Source: Ophiobolus disseminans | Taxonomy: Eukaryota; Ascomycota; Dothideomycetes; Pleosporales; Phaeosphaeriaceae | Direction of reading: 5' to 3' | Assembly: GCA_010093685.1 (NCBI GenBank) | Contig: MU006231.1 | Span: forward strand, 1 to 64,000 | DNA: 64,000 nt | Shown: piece after piece, positions 1 to 10,345 of the stretch | How positions within the stretch are numbered: the stretch's first letter is position 1 | How the letters are laid out: the number at the start of each line of letters is the position of its first letter | Translations under genes and position numbers: made by a program | Notes under the pieces: generated by a model | Databases searched by the model: none | The model's input: only the letters and a program-made list of their open reading frames with translations | Told to the model about the DNA's origin: nothing

Positions 1-96
1 CTAACCCTAACCCTAACCCTAACCCTAACCCTAACCCTAACCCTAACCCTAACCCTAACCCTAACCCTAACCCTAACCCTAACCCTAACCCTAACT
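1..96. repeat. Telomere repeat tract (CTAACC)n
   Basis: Fifteen perfect CTAACC units fill positions 1-90, followed by one variant unit CTAACT at 91-96. This is the C-rich strand of a TTAGGG telomere, so position 1 lies toward the chromosome tip. The tract joins transposon sequence with no subtelomeric spacer. Confidence 0.97.
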
Positions 97-440
97 CTTA
101 GTAATTGCGTTAAGTGCTCTGTAGTCAATGCATATGTGTAGGCCGCTACTAGGTTTCTTTACAAAGAGAACTAGTGCTGCAGCAGAAGAGCTGCTAACCC
201 TAATAAATCCCTTATCTAGTAGTAATGTAAGTTCTTTGCGTAGTACTAGCAACTCATTCCTAGACATGTTGTAGAGAGGTCCCTATAGTATTTGTAGACT
301 TTTCCTATCTTTCTTAATAAGCTTAATGCAGTAGTTAACTCCTTAGCGGTGTAGTAGAAGCTTAGCAGCCTGATTAGGATCAAAGACTGCTAGCTAATAG
401 CGGTAGCTTAAAGGCAACAAGTCTTTAATTTGTTCTAGGC
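97..440 (-). pseudogene. Gypsy reverse transcriptase N-terminal fragment
   Basis: The minus-strand translation gives a linker with a [23 protein letters not shown] segment, then [19 protein letters not shown] and [12 protein letters not shown]. This matches the conserved beginning of fungal Ty3/Gypsy reverse transcriptases. The catalytic YxDD region is absent because the reading ends at the first telomere unit. Several in-frame stops upstream show that the copy is dead. Confidence 0.8.
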
Positions 441-773
441 TTAGCTAGGCCTTAGGGGCTAAAGCCTTCTGAATGTCGGCTAAAGAAGCTGCAAAAATAC
501 TAATAGACTTGTCCTTCTTAGATGCTTAGATGTATCTTTGCATAGCAATTGCAGAGATCTCATAAACAGTAGGTTAGGGTAGTAGTTCCCCTTCTTTGCT
601 GCTGAGGTAGATGCGGGTCCTTTCTAAGTGGATGTAGATAGACTTCCTTGCTAGTGCAATAGTGACATTGTGCATATTGAACTAGAAGCGTCTAAGCAGG
701 ATATTAAAACTAAGGTAGGTGTTTTCTACTATATATCCCTATCCTGTGCGTGTGTATCCCTTAATATTATATG

Positions 774-1111
774 TTGTAAGAGGTTAGGCCTCTGCTATCC
801 TTAGTAGAGTCACTTCGGTTTAATAGAAGAGCCTAGAATATTATAGAATGTCCTAGAACATTATAGAATATCCTAGAACATTATAGAATGTCCTAGAGTG
901 TCATGGAATGTCCTAGAATGTCACAGAATGTCCGGGAACTAGCTAGAACAAGATATGTTCTTCTAACAGCTGACAAATGCTAAGGTAAGTAGATACTTCT
1001 AGAAGCTAGCAGTCTGCTATAAAGTCAGCCTGCTCTCTAGCTCTAGATAGACTCTATCGAATTCATCACGGTTAAACCTAGCCTTTCTGCAGTCTTCTGC
1101 CTAGCCCCTTA
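774..1111 (+). mobile_element. LTR plus leader, inverted copy of the Gypsy LTR
   Basis: This segment matches the reverse complement of 2795-3062. Shared blocks include AGGTTAGGCCTCTGCTATCC with TAGTAGAGTCACTTCGGTT near its left end. At its right end the shared text is CTCTATCGAATTCATCACGG and the following GTTAAACCTAGCCTTTCTGC block up to CCCCTTACAT. The LTR appears to end in ...TTCATCA at 1068, and the leader continues to 1111. The middle is replaced by a five-copy 20-bp minisatellite. It lies inside the minus-strand Gypsy body, so it represents a second insertion or an inversion. Confidence 0.65.
832..931. repeat. 20-bp minisatellite, five copies
   Basis: Five contiguous 20-bp units of the type CCTAGAACATTATAGAATGT, diverging mainly by C/T and A/G changes, lie inside the inverted LTR copy. 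The equivalent part of the other LTR (2839-3062) lacks this array. Confidence 0.85.
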
Positions 1112-1738
1112 CATATGTAAAGTAGCAGGCTTACCTAATAATTCTAGTTCCTTTTACTCCTTAAAGGGTCCTAGGTGTGGGTAGATTAATGCACTAGAGT
1201 TTAGCTTTCCGGGCAAACTAGGCACTTACAAGGGCATATGTTAGGCAACTAGAGTCTAGTATAGTAGATGCATAATAAGTGTAGTTAATTAACATGTGTA
1301 CAGTAAGTGGTTTTGCTCTTATATAAGGTTGAAATAAGCGCTAGTCTTGCTTTATTCTTAAAGCCTTCTCCTTGTGCTCCTGTTAGTGACTTTGAACAGA
1401 AGCTACTCTTTTTCCGACTTAGAATTGTCCTCTTCTAGCTAAGGTCTTTTAGTAATCTTTGTAGTTGCAACAACAGTATAGGATAGGCGACGTGCAGGAG
1501 CATAAGAGCAAGAGCTAATAATGTGTCTAGAAGCTCTACAGCGTATGCACAAGCAGTTGTTCCTGCGTCTCTAAATCTTATCCTTGCTCACCCACTTAGC
1601 GCGTTAATTTCCTAGGGATTGAGCAGCATAAGCATGTGTAGGCTCCTAATCTATACTGTCGTTTTGCTGCGCGTAGCGTTAAGCGTGAGGTTAGGGTCTC
1701 TATAGTGTCTTAATAGCGTCTAGCCTTAACCCTATAGT

Positions 1739-2068
1739 TTAAAGTAGGGAGGTGAAAGCGCTATACTTAATTAGAAGTGGAAAGACACTAATAAGTCTCT
1801 CCTGCATAGCGTGGCTAATAGCGTTTTCTAGGAGTGAAATCTTGATAGTGTTATTAAATAACAATACTCTAGCATTTGCTAGCTTAGTCTCAAAGCGTAG
1901 CAGAAAGCGGGCAAAAGACTTATGTGCCTTCTGCTTAATTGAGTAGATATTAGAGAGAGCTTTTTTCTGCAGATTGGGGTCGCTGTAGGTGCCAGCTAGG
2001 TATTCTAGCAATTGCATACCTAAACCACTCTCTTTCTCCTCCTTAGCCCTAACAAAGGCTAAGCACAT
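1739..2068 (-). pseudogene. Gypsy gag fragment (retrotransposon gag domain)
   Basis: One hundred and nine codons stay open. The peptide carries LEYLAGTYSDPN, FARFLLRFETKLANA and KISLLENAISHAMQERL, the pattern of the retrotrans_gag domain of fungal Gypsy elements (TYxDPN, SFxxFxxRFE, KISLL). It is flanked by stop codons and lies upstream of a CCHC-like cluster on the same strand. It is a remnant, not a host gene. Confidence 0.7.
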
Positions 2069-2474
2069 GTTGCGGGCATTGCTGCGTAGTCTTGCAAAGA
2101 TGTAGCGCAGCTAGTCTATGTCTAACCTAATAATCCTGCTATCTGTCTTTATCTTATTCTTTGCCTTAATCTCCTATCTAGCCTATTTAGAGCGGGTGCT
2201 ATTAAACTCTAAGAGCTGTAGCAGCTTCTTCTTTCTCTTTTTAGGCTACGGCGTGTTAATGCCTTGCAGGATATTCTAGAGTTCTTGCAGGGTTTGCTAG
2301 TTAATAGCGTTGCCTTACACTATCTGCTGTATAAAGGCGTAGAAGGTTTGTTCTATAGTTAGAGGAGCATTTGCAGCATTGCTGCTATTAGCTATTTGCT
2401 TAGGTTCTTCTATAGTATGTTCTATTGTATCTAGTTAATTCCAGTAATTCTAGTAATGTTAGTAATGTCTAATA

Positions 2475-2645
2475 ATTCCGTTAATGTCTAATGATTCCGT
2501 TAATGCCTAATAATTCCGTTAATGTCTAATAATTCTGTTAATGCCTAATAATTCCGTTAATGTCTAATAATTCTATTAATGCCCGATGATTCTGTTGATG
2601 CCCGATAATTCTGTTAATGCCTAATAATTCCGTTAATGTCTAATG
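2475..2645. repeat. 19-bp minisatellite, nine copies
   Basis: Nine head-to-tail 19-bp units of the form ATTCCGTTAATGTCTAATA run from 2475 to 2645. Units differ almost only by C/T and A/G transitions. Less regular half-units precede it from about 2440. It lies between the Gypsy leader and gag. Confidence 0.88.
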
Positions 2646-2794
2646 TTTACGTTATGTGCTCAGGCAGGTGTTCAACTGTAGAGGTCCCTGCAGTGGCGTC
2701 CTTGTATTCCGTTGTATTGCTCTCGCAATTGTTCCGTTGTAGAGCACTAGGGGATAACCACACTAGCTACTTAAGTGGATAATCGAAATTAAAT

Positions 2795-3062
2795 GTAAGG
2801 GGCTAGGCAGAAGACTGCAGAAAGGCTAGGTTTAACCGTGATGAATTCGATAGAGACTATCTAGAGTTAGAGAGCAGGCTGTCTAAATAGGCAGACTACT
2901 AGTTTCTAAGAGTTTCTACATACATTAGCATATATCATCATTTGTAATCTCTTTAATAGCTAGAGCATTCCATGCTCTTCCGTGACGTTCCGTTAAGCCG
3001 AAGTAACTCTGATTGAACCGAAGTGACTCCACTAAGGATAGTAGAGGTCTAACCTCTTATAG
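2795..3062 (-). mobile_element. 5' LTR and leader of the minus-strand Gypsy element
   Basis: On the minus strand the LTR begins near 3062 (AAGAGGTTAGAC...) and ends in ...TCGAATTCATCA at 2839. A leader shared with the inverted copy follows down to 2795. Its orientation and position agree with the gag remnant downstream on the same strand, so I take it as this element's 5' LTR. Its outer edge abuts the end of the Copia element. Confidence 0.65.
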
Positions 3063-3159
3063 CTTAGAACGTGTTGCAAGCTAGACTAATTTCTAATCCT
3101 AAGTGCCCTAATTCTATCTAGGAGCTCCTGAATATCTAATTCTCTTAGTGAAATGCGTT

Positions 3160-6100
3160 CCTTTGTTTCTACTATGCCTAATTGCTCTAGGAAAGAGTTC
3201 TATTTATTAACTAGTAGGACCTTAGTGAGTCTATTAGCGGTTATCTAGTGTAATTGGACATGCTCCACCCTAATGACTTTATTAGATACTTCTTGTCTAA
3301 GCTAGTGATAGTAGATATCTACATAGCGTAACTTAGTTTAGAGCTTTAATATCTCCTTAGTAACTAGGCGGATAGTCTAGGTATTGTCGCATTGAATAGT
3401 GATAGTTAGCTCTAGTAATTTGATTTCTAATTCCTAGAGGAGTCTTAAGGTGAACATAGCTTCCTTTGCTACCTATAAGAGGGCTAGGAGTTCTACTTTA
3501 GTTATAGAGGTAGTAACTGTGTTCTGTTTGCTTAATCTCTAAGTAATAAGGCTGTTAAAAAGCTTAACAGTGTAGCCTTAAGTGCTTTTGCGGTTTAGTG
3601 TGTTGTTAGCAAATAATGCATTACTTGCTACTTTAAGAGAAACTCCTCCTCTAAATTAAAGGACTATCCACTTTATCTTAAGCAGGTATAGCAGTACCTA
3701 GTTAGCCGCATTGTAATGCTCAATCCTAGGGTTTGTAAGAAAGCGAGCTAGTCTTAATATTGCAAAGGCAATGTCTAGCCTTGTTGTATCTGCTGCAAAG
3801 AGAAGTGAGCTAATTTTCCGTTAGTATTTATTAACCTCTAATAGAGTGGCATAGCTAGTGTATAGCTTCAGCTTAACTGTTGCTATAGGAGTATTATAGC
3901 GGACACTTGTATTAAATGCTAGCCTGCTTATCTTATTAACATATAAAGCTTAAGAGAGTTAGATAAGATACTAATCTCGCAGTCTAATAATCTCTACACT
4001 AAGGAACTATTGTAGGTTATCTCCTCTAGTAATAGTATACTTTTCTTTAAGCATATTAATTGCTTAAGTAGCAGCAGTGTGTTTCTTCTTCTAATATGCT
4101 ACAATAATATTATCCACATAAAAGAAGAGGATAATACTATCTTTAATTATACAGCATAGCTTATGCGGCACCTCCTAGAAGCTAATAGACTTAAGGGTTG
4201 TTGTAAACTCCTTCTGCTACAGTATAGGTAAAATTCGAAGACTATATAGGGCCTTCTAAATTTAGAGAAGGGTACCTTTCTTCTAGTAACTATGTAGCAT
4301 TCTTATGTAGACTTCTTAGTTAATAGGGGCATAGACAAACGCGTTTGTAACGTTAAATTGCTTTAGTTCTAAGTTATACTTAGCAGCTATTGCTATAAGC
4401 ATATAGAATAAGCGTCTAGCTAGTGTAGCAGCGTAGGTGTCTTATAAGGAGATGTTCCTTTGCTAGTCTTCTCTAATAACTAAGCGTGCCTTACACTTAT
4501 TAAAATAGTAGTTCTTGTCTAGTTTGTAGGTATACACCTACATGCAGTCTAGGATTTAGTGGCTAGCTAATTTCACAGCCTTTAATAGCACTTCCTTCTA
4601 GGATTTTATCTGCTGGTGGCTAGCAAGGTGTTCTTGCTCTGCTTTCTTAAATTAGTCTCCTAGGGGATAGGCTTTAAGATTTGTATGCATTATTAGTAGA
4701 GGTAGAAACTAACTAAGATGTAGCTTTAAGCCTTTAGCGAGCACTCTTGTTAGCTGTGCCTTGTCTAAAGCCTCTTCTGCATGTGTACTAACAGTCCCGG
4801 CTTGTGTTCCTGCTATAAAAGCAGCAGCCTATAGGATTGTAGTCGATGTTCCTTGCTAGCTTTGCGCCTCTTTAAGTAGTCCTGTTATAAGGTTAGCAAG
4901 AAGAGCTGCTAGAGGTAGTGTTAATAGAGGTGTGGGGTATGTATCCCTAATCTTCCTTCCTTAGTAGTATCCTAGTATATTTTTATTATTTAGGCCTGTA
5001 GTGTCTTCTGCAGTGTCGTCTTTATAGAAGGACTTAGTCTCTAGCTTATAAGCTTAGGTTAGTAACTTAATAGTTTTAGTAAGGGTTGCAATCTCTTCTA
5101 GTGTGCTGTGCATAAGGTTGTCTATAAGGTCCTTAGTCTTGCCGTTAAACACTGTGTGTTTATTAAACACAATATCCCTAGTGCTAATAACTTTGCCTAG
5201 TGATAGAATTCAGATGCGATAGATGTTTAAGGACTAGTAACTAACTAGGTATCTAATCTATGCCTTAGAATTAAGGCGTTAAAGGCGTAATTTTCTGTCA
5301 GACCTAGCAGCTCAACCTCCTCGGTACATCGTGATCTCCTATTGGTCCGATACATAAGCTTACATAAGCACGGTATATTCTAGTACCTTCTATAGCTTTC
5401 GCAGCTAGTCTTTCCACGTTATACGCGTACTCCTGTATATAATCTTGCTTGTCTACTTTATAGAACAATTAACCTTCTTCTTTATCTCTGCTCTCTTCCC
5501 ACATTTTCCTTAGTGTGTATTATCTAACATTACAAAAGCTTTGCAGCTATATGCCTTTAGGTATGTAAGGTTTAGCTTTTGTAGTGAGGTAACAATGCTA
5601 TTGTTTAGAGCTACTCTTGTAAAGAAGATCTTATATAGTGTCTTCTAGTAGTTAGCATAATTTAGAGTCTAGTTGTGAAGGTATACTACTACTCTTGTAA
5701 TCTTAGGCTATAGTTGCTATAAGAGGTTAGCGTCTAGTTACATTGCGCGTGCTTTCTCCTTGTTTACACCCCCTAAGCGTTTAGCACTACTATTCTAGGC
5801 TTATATATATAGAGCTAAGGGCTCAACAATAATTCCTTAGGATAACAGCTATCTCTCTACCTCTAGTTTAACAGTTGTAATCTTATTGTTAGCTTTAATC
5901 ACCTTAACTGTAATGTTAAAATAGTTCTTAAGAAACAGAAAGAAGTTAGATAGAAGTCTAATAATAGTCTTAGCCAGTCTGTTGTCGGTGAAATAGAGGT
6001 CCTATTGCATGCTAGTGAATCTGCATCTAATAAGCATTTAGCTCTTCTCTTTGCTAATGCTTTGGTCCATATAGGAGTAGAAGTTAATAGCAAGCCGTTC

Positions 6101-8030
6101 TTCTAGGCCTTTATTATTTAGGCGTAGTATCCTACTAATTTGTCGCTTTGCTTTAGCTCTTCTACATGAATTGCATTCTACAGTAGTAATACCCTTGATT
6201 TTTACCCTCTTAGTATACTACACAAGGTGTTTAATAGCTGCAGGGCCTGCGTGACCTAGTCGCTTGTGCTAGATAGTAGCTAGGGCTAGCTTCTATACCT
6301 TTCTAGTTCTTGTTGTAATCCTGTGTATAGCTTATGCTAAGCGGTGTAGTAGGTTATGTTTAATAACCTACTAGCTATGGATTTCTTCTAGGCTTCTAAT
6401 AACTAACTTATTAGGCCTTCTTAGTGTTGTTGGATTGTGCTAGTTATCCCACTAGATGCCTTATTGTCTTAGTAATCGGAATAAGACTAGGTTGCATAGG
6501 ATGTCCGGGCAGAGAGCAGTGTTGTGAAGGGCTAGGATAGTTATACTATGAATTCCTTGTATCCTAAGGTCTACTAAGCTATATCCCTTAATCTATAACT
6601 TTGTATTTCCTGCCTATATAAAGTCGCTATAGCTAGATAGCTAATAGTTGTAGAGGCGCTCTAGATTGTTAGTAATGTAGTAGGTTAATCCTAAGTTAAG
6701 GATAAATAAGAGGTGTAATAGGTAGTTGCTATAACTGTAGCTGTAGCCAGCCTTAAAGAAGGCAACTTAGAAAGCAGCGTTAACTGTTGTAATAGACCGC
6801 TCTTCTAGTTAGTCTTTAATCTTAGGAGTGTAAGGAGTTTGTGACTTCTTAATGTAGATAGATTAAGAGCGAGCTCAGCTCTAGCCTCTTAATGCACCTA
6901 TAAGTGTGGCATTATGCTTCTTCTTTATTTTAATAAGAGATTCGACATGTTTATTTGCCTTCCACCACTTAGGTGCCTGCTTATTGTCAATGTACTAACA
7001 GTCCTTAATATTGTAGCGTTAGTTACAGGCAGGGCACTTAGCTCTAGCAGGCTTATCTTCTAATGCCCGCTTCCTAGGGTTCTTGCTAGGTTAGTAGCGA
7101 GGTTTTCCTTAGTGTCTAGATAGCGCGCTTTCTGCAATAGAAGCGTCCTTCTTATTGCCCTAGGTGGTTGCACTACTATTAGCGAGATATAAGGCTTTAT
7201 CTATCACAAAGAGAGCTTTATTTTGCTTAGGCCTAAGGGGATAAGTTGTTATTATGTATTCTCGGAAGCGTTTTATTATCTCCTTTCTTGTTATGCTAGC
7301 TTTATAGCGCATTACTTAAAATAATGCTGACTATATAGGCACTGCCTTCTGCACAGCTAATTGGAAGTCTTGTGTAATAGCTGTAATCTAAGTAACATTA
7401 GCTACATAGTATGTCTCTGCTTTAGTAGCAGCCTAGTTATATTCTACTAGCTATATATCCTATCCTAACACTCTTATAAGAGGCTTAAGGGCAGCGTGGT
7501 ATTGTACGCGTGCGCGTTCGCTTTTAAGCTAGTCGTTAACCCCTGTAGTGTTCTTAAGGTTAGTAATCTACTAGCGAAGTGAAAGGCTTAGGAGACAGCA
7601 GGTGCGCTGCAGGTGCGGTGTCACAGTTAACTAGATGAAGGCTATAATATGTTGTAAGCTCTTCTTCTTATCCTTATAGGTATGCCTAATATTCTTAAAA
7701 TGTCTATTAAGCATCTTGTAATGCTCATAGTCCTCCTTAAATGCCTTTATCCTAGCAGTTGAGAGTTCTAACACTCTTATTAGGATCTGTATATTAACTA
7801 CTAGGGCATAGTTAGCAACTAATAGAGGTATAGGTACTACTGGTTTTGGTGTCGGAAGTGTTGTTAAGTCTAGATTAATCTTGTCCTAGATCTTATGGAT
7901 AGTGCAGCGTGATTGCAGCTGCAAAATCTAGGGTGTCTAGTTAGTGTAATCTCTTAGCACTGCTGTAGCGTCGCGTGTTGTTGCATTTGCTATTGTATTT
8001 AGTAGGGGCAGTAAGACTCTTAATTGTCAG
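3160..8030 (-). mobile_element. Ty1/Copia retrotransposon, RIP-degraded
   Basis: The minus strand shows Copia polyprotein landmarks in the right order. A gag zinc-knuckle-like KCPACN...CWY segment with a following WWK lies near 7050-6960. The GAG-pre-integrase motif HKRLGHAGPAAIKHLV lies near 6270-6220, with its leading Trp changed to TAG. The reverse transcriptase core ILFFYVDNIIV lies near 4145-4105. The RNase H end, RQEVSNKVIRVEHVQL to FLEQLG, lies near 3310-3160. The Copia order (integrase before RT) separates it from the neighbouring Gypsy. Dozens of in-frame TAG/TAA codons and frequent CTAG indicate heavy RIP. I could not delimit its LTRs. Confidence 0.85.
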
Positions 8031-8259
8031 ATTGAATAGTGTATTATTCGTGATGATATTTGATAGTATTGATAATCGTGATTGTCGTGTTCCGTGTTGT
8101 CTTGCACTACCCTGTGTTCTCAGGTTCTGGTTTTTCTAAGGAGGGGTATCTGCATAAGCGCATTCACTTCTAATAGGCCCTGGGCTTCATGCCCAAAAGT
8201 ACCTTGTATCTGACAAATCCACGCTAGGGTTCCTCCACGCGTACAGATTAAGCTTAGCT

Positions 8260-9020
8260 TCACTTTTTAGAAGCTGCACATGCGAGCACTAGTTTCCTAT
8301 ACGTTTATTGTTATAACTGTGGTTGTATCCTCTAACATCTAAACGCTAAAGGGATTAGTACTAAGCATCTTATAAATCACCTTAAGTCCTAGGCGTGCAG
8401 ATTTACAGAGTTTCTAACCTATAAGAGACTACTAAATGCATTAATTGCCTTTACTCCCCTAAGACAACAACCCAATCGAGGACTAGCATATTCCCTCTAA
8501 GCCTTCGAATACAAAATTGTGCGAGTTATAGTCGACAATAACTAGGCATTCTGAATAGTTAAGCGGCCATTATTTTAGCGCTTCCTTACTTTCCTCCGGC
8601 CTAAGACTGTGTTAACTAGCCGTTATAAATTCCAACACATGTTTCTCAACTAGTTCGATGCAGCAAAGGCCTCTCTTCTCTACGATATTAGTAAAACTAC
8701 TAAGCTTTTAATCGCGCTTGATGCATAGTCTGCAGCCAACTACCTTAGCTTCCTAGCTATTAATGGATACTATATTAACAATAACTAGGAGCTGAAGGAG
8801 ACCTTACTGGATTTTATTCCTATGCGAGGAAGGCACACAGGTGAATCTATAGCAACTAAGGTACTGCGTATTCTTAAGGATACTACAAACAGAAGAAAGC
8901 CCTTAGCTATTACATGCGACAATGCTAGCAACAACGGCACGCTCACTCGTAGTGTCGCCTAGAAACTTTTAGGAGATAACATTATATAGAACCAGCTCCT
9001 TCGTAATAATTGTACTCCTA
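8260..9020 (+). mobile_element. hAT-family transposase fragment, degraded
   Basis: The plus-strand reading resembles fungal hAT transposases. It contains LIALDA, then a stop where a Trp-containing SxP block is usual, then NYLSFLAINGYYINNN, ELKETLLDFIPMRGRHTGE and LAITCDNASNNGTL. The last block is the hAT DNASNN signature. Several TAG stops interrupt the frame, at places where Trp or Gln codons are likely. The C-terminal dimerisation domain is not visible before the sequence changes character near 9060. Terminal inverted repeats were not found. Confidence 0.72.
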
Positions 9021-9039
9021 GTTCTTACTATTCATAAGC

Positions 9040-9530
9040 TTTGATTGCACCTTGAATTAGGTCCATATTGGTGGAATTGTTGCGTGTTGGAGTTTGGATG
9101 GTTTTGGTGTTCCCGCGCGTACGGTGCGGACGCGCGTACGGTGACCATGCATTTACCGGTACGTCAGCAAGTCCACTTTTCTCCCGGAAGCTCCGCGCTG
9201 CAGCATCACGAACAGAAACCTGCCTACCAGCGCCAGTCTCGTTTCTCTAGCAAGACTTCCGTCACATACATCATTCATCAGGATGAGCTCATTTCGCACG
9301 TCTCAAACCCGGCGCATTGACGTCCGACCTGTCGAAGGTACCTAGGATCGCGCGACTGCGCTTCTTGTTTGAGGCCACATAGCGCAGCCTCTGATTCCCA
9401 GCTCCGCCCAACTCTTTGATGCTCAAATTTCGGAAGGCTCAAGGCCATTCAGGGCAACGTGAGGAGAAGCCCTTGGGCAAATGACAAGAACAACACAGCG
9501 GTTGCAAGTGGGTTCGTGTAGGTAATTCCG
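9040..9530. other. Composition boundary; no gene recognised
   Basis: Near 9060 the AT-rich, CTAG-rich transposon DNA gives way to balanced GC sequence. A short direct duplication of GCGCGTACGGTG occurs around 9116-9150. Short reading frames here match nothing I recognise. Confidence 0.5.
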
Positions 9531-10130
9531 TTGAACCAGGCGGTACAAATCAGTGCCAAAATGGAGGTCATAATCTCCGTCGATGCATATCAAAGCCTGC
9601 TCATCGTGGAAGCATTGCGTTTTGGCAACCCCAGGCAATTTGACATGCAATATTATAGAACCATGAAGAAGCTTGGGAAAAAGATCAAGAGTGACGTGCC
9701 TTGTGGCGGAGATCACATGCCGGACCACAACGCCCTATCCGTTGTCTTCGACGCTACCAACACCCTCGTCGGAGGCACGCCTGTTGCAACCCTCGTGACG
9801 GCGGAGGAGGTCCCGGGCAACAAGACAGCAACATTGGCCGCCTCATACGCCGCCAAACCTAAGCAATGTCACGAGCAAAATCATCAACGCGAAAGCCTAC
9901 GAGAAGAGGTTCCAAGTTCAGCACGAACTTCAAGCCAGATAAGGATCGCGGGGCCGAACCTAAACCCCCTCTGGGCCACCCATCCGCTTTCTTGGGGCAG
10001 TTTCCTAATCAAGTCGCTCGATAGCTGCTTCCCCGTCATCCATCTCAACGCCTTCTCGCCGAGATCAAATCTTGATATGCTGGCTGCTGTGGCACGGAAA
10101 AAGCAGAAGGCACATAGCACCCGCCTCTGA
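9531..10130 (+). CDS. Hypothetical ORF of unknown significance (199 codons)
   Basis: This frame stays open for 199 codons but begins at a TTG; the first ATG is at codon 11 (9561). I recognise no domain, signal peptide or membrane segment. Overlapping minus-strand frames of about 100 codons are equally open. It sits between the dead transposon nest and the SDR gene. It could be a remnant, a lineage-specific gene or chance. Confidence 0.2.
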   Translation: MNQAVQISAKMEVIISVDAYQSLLIVEALRFGNPRQFDMQYYRTMKKLGKKIKSDVPCGGDHMPDHNALSVVFDATNTLVGGTPVATLVTAEEVPGNKTATLAASYAAKPKQCHEQNHQRESLREEVPSSARTSSQIRIAGPNLNPLWATHPLSWGSFLIKSLDSCFPVIHLNAFSPRSNLDMLAAVARKKQKAHSTRL

Positions 10131-10345
10131 GCACGTCGCCGGGACTTGCGCCATGCTGCCTCCGCGGTGTGATGATTCCGAGCGGAAGTCATACGATACG
10201 AGTGCTGGTTTTCGACCCTTCGGTCATTCCACGTTCCCTAAATGCGGTCACCGAGCAGGGACCAGAGACTATAACCGACCCATAGTTTTTACGAAGCACG
10301 CATCTTGAGGTAAAAGAGCATGTCAGTCTAAATGAATCTGTCGAG

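Larger units (their letters stand above)
97..3062 (-). mobile_element. Truncated, mutated Ty3/Gypsy retrotransposon
   Basis: Read on the minus strand, this is a Gypsy element in the order LTR (about 3062-2839), leader, gag, zinc knuckle, pol. A gag-like stretch stays open at 2068-1739. A CCHC-like cluster lies near 1580-1530. The reverse transcriptase N-terminal part lies at about 440-97 and contains a [23 protein letters not shown] stretch followed by [12 protein letters not shown], the usual fungal Gypsy RT start. The RT then stops at the telomere, so the rest of pol and the 3' LTR are missing. Most of the reading frame is interrupted by TAG/TAA codons and CTAG is very frequent, as expected after RIP. 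An LTR copy in opposite orientation sits inside it at 774-1111. Confidence 0.8.

Noticed and set aside
2475..2645. Regular 19-bp repeats resembling a CRISPR array
   Set aside because: The units are directly adjacent with no unique spacers, and the organism is a fungus. It is a minisatellite.
9423..9728. Minus-strand 101-codon frame
   Set aside because: It overlaps the equally open plus-strand frame 9531-10130; neither has a recognised domain.
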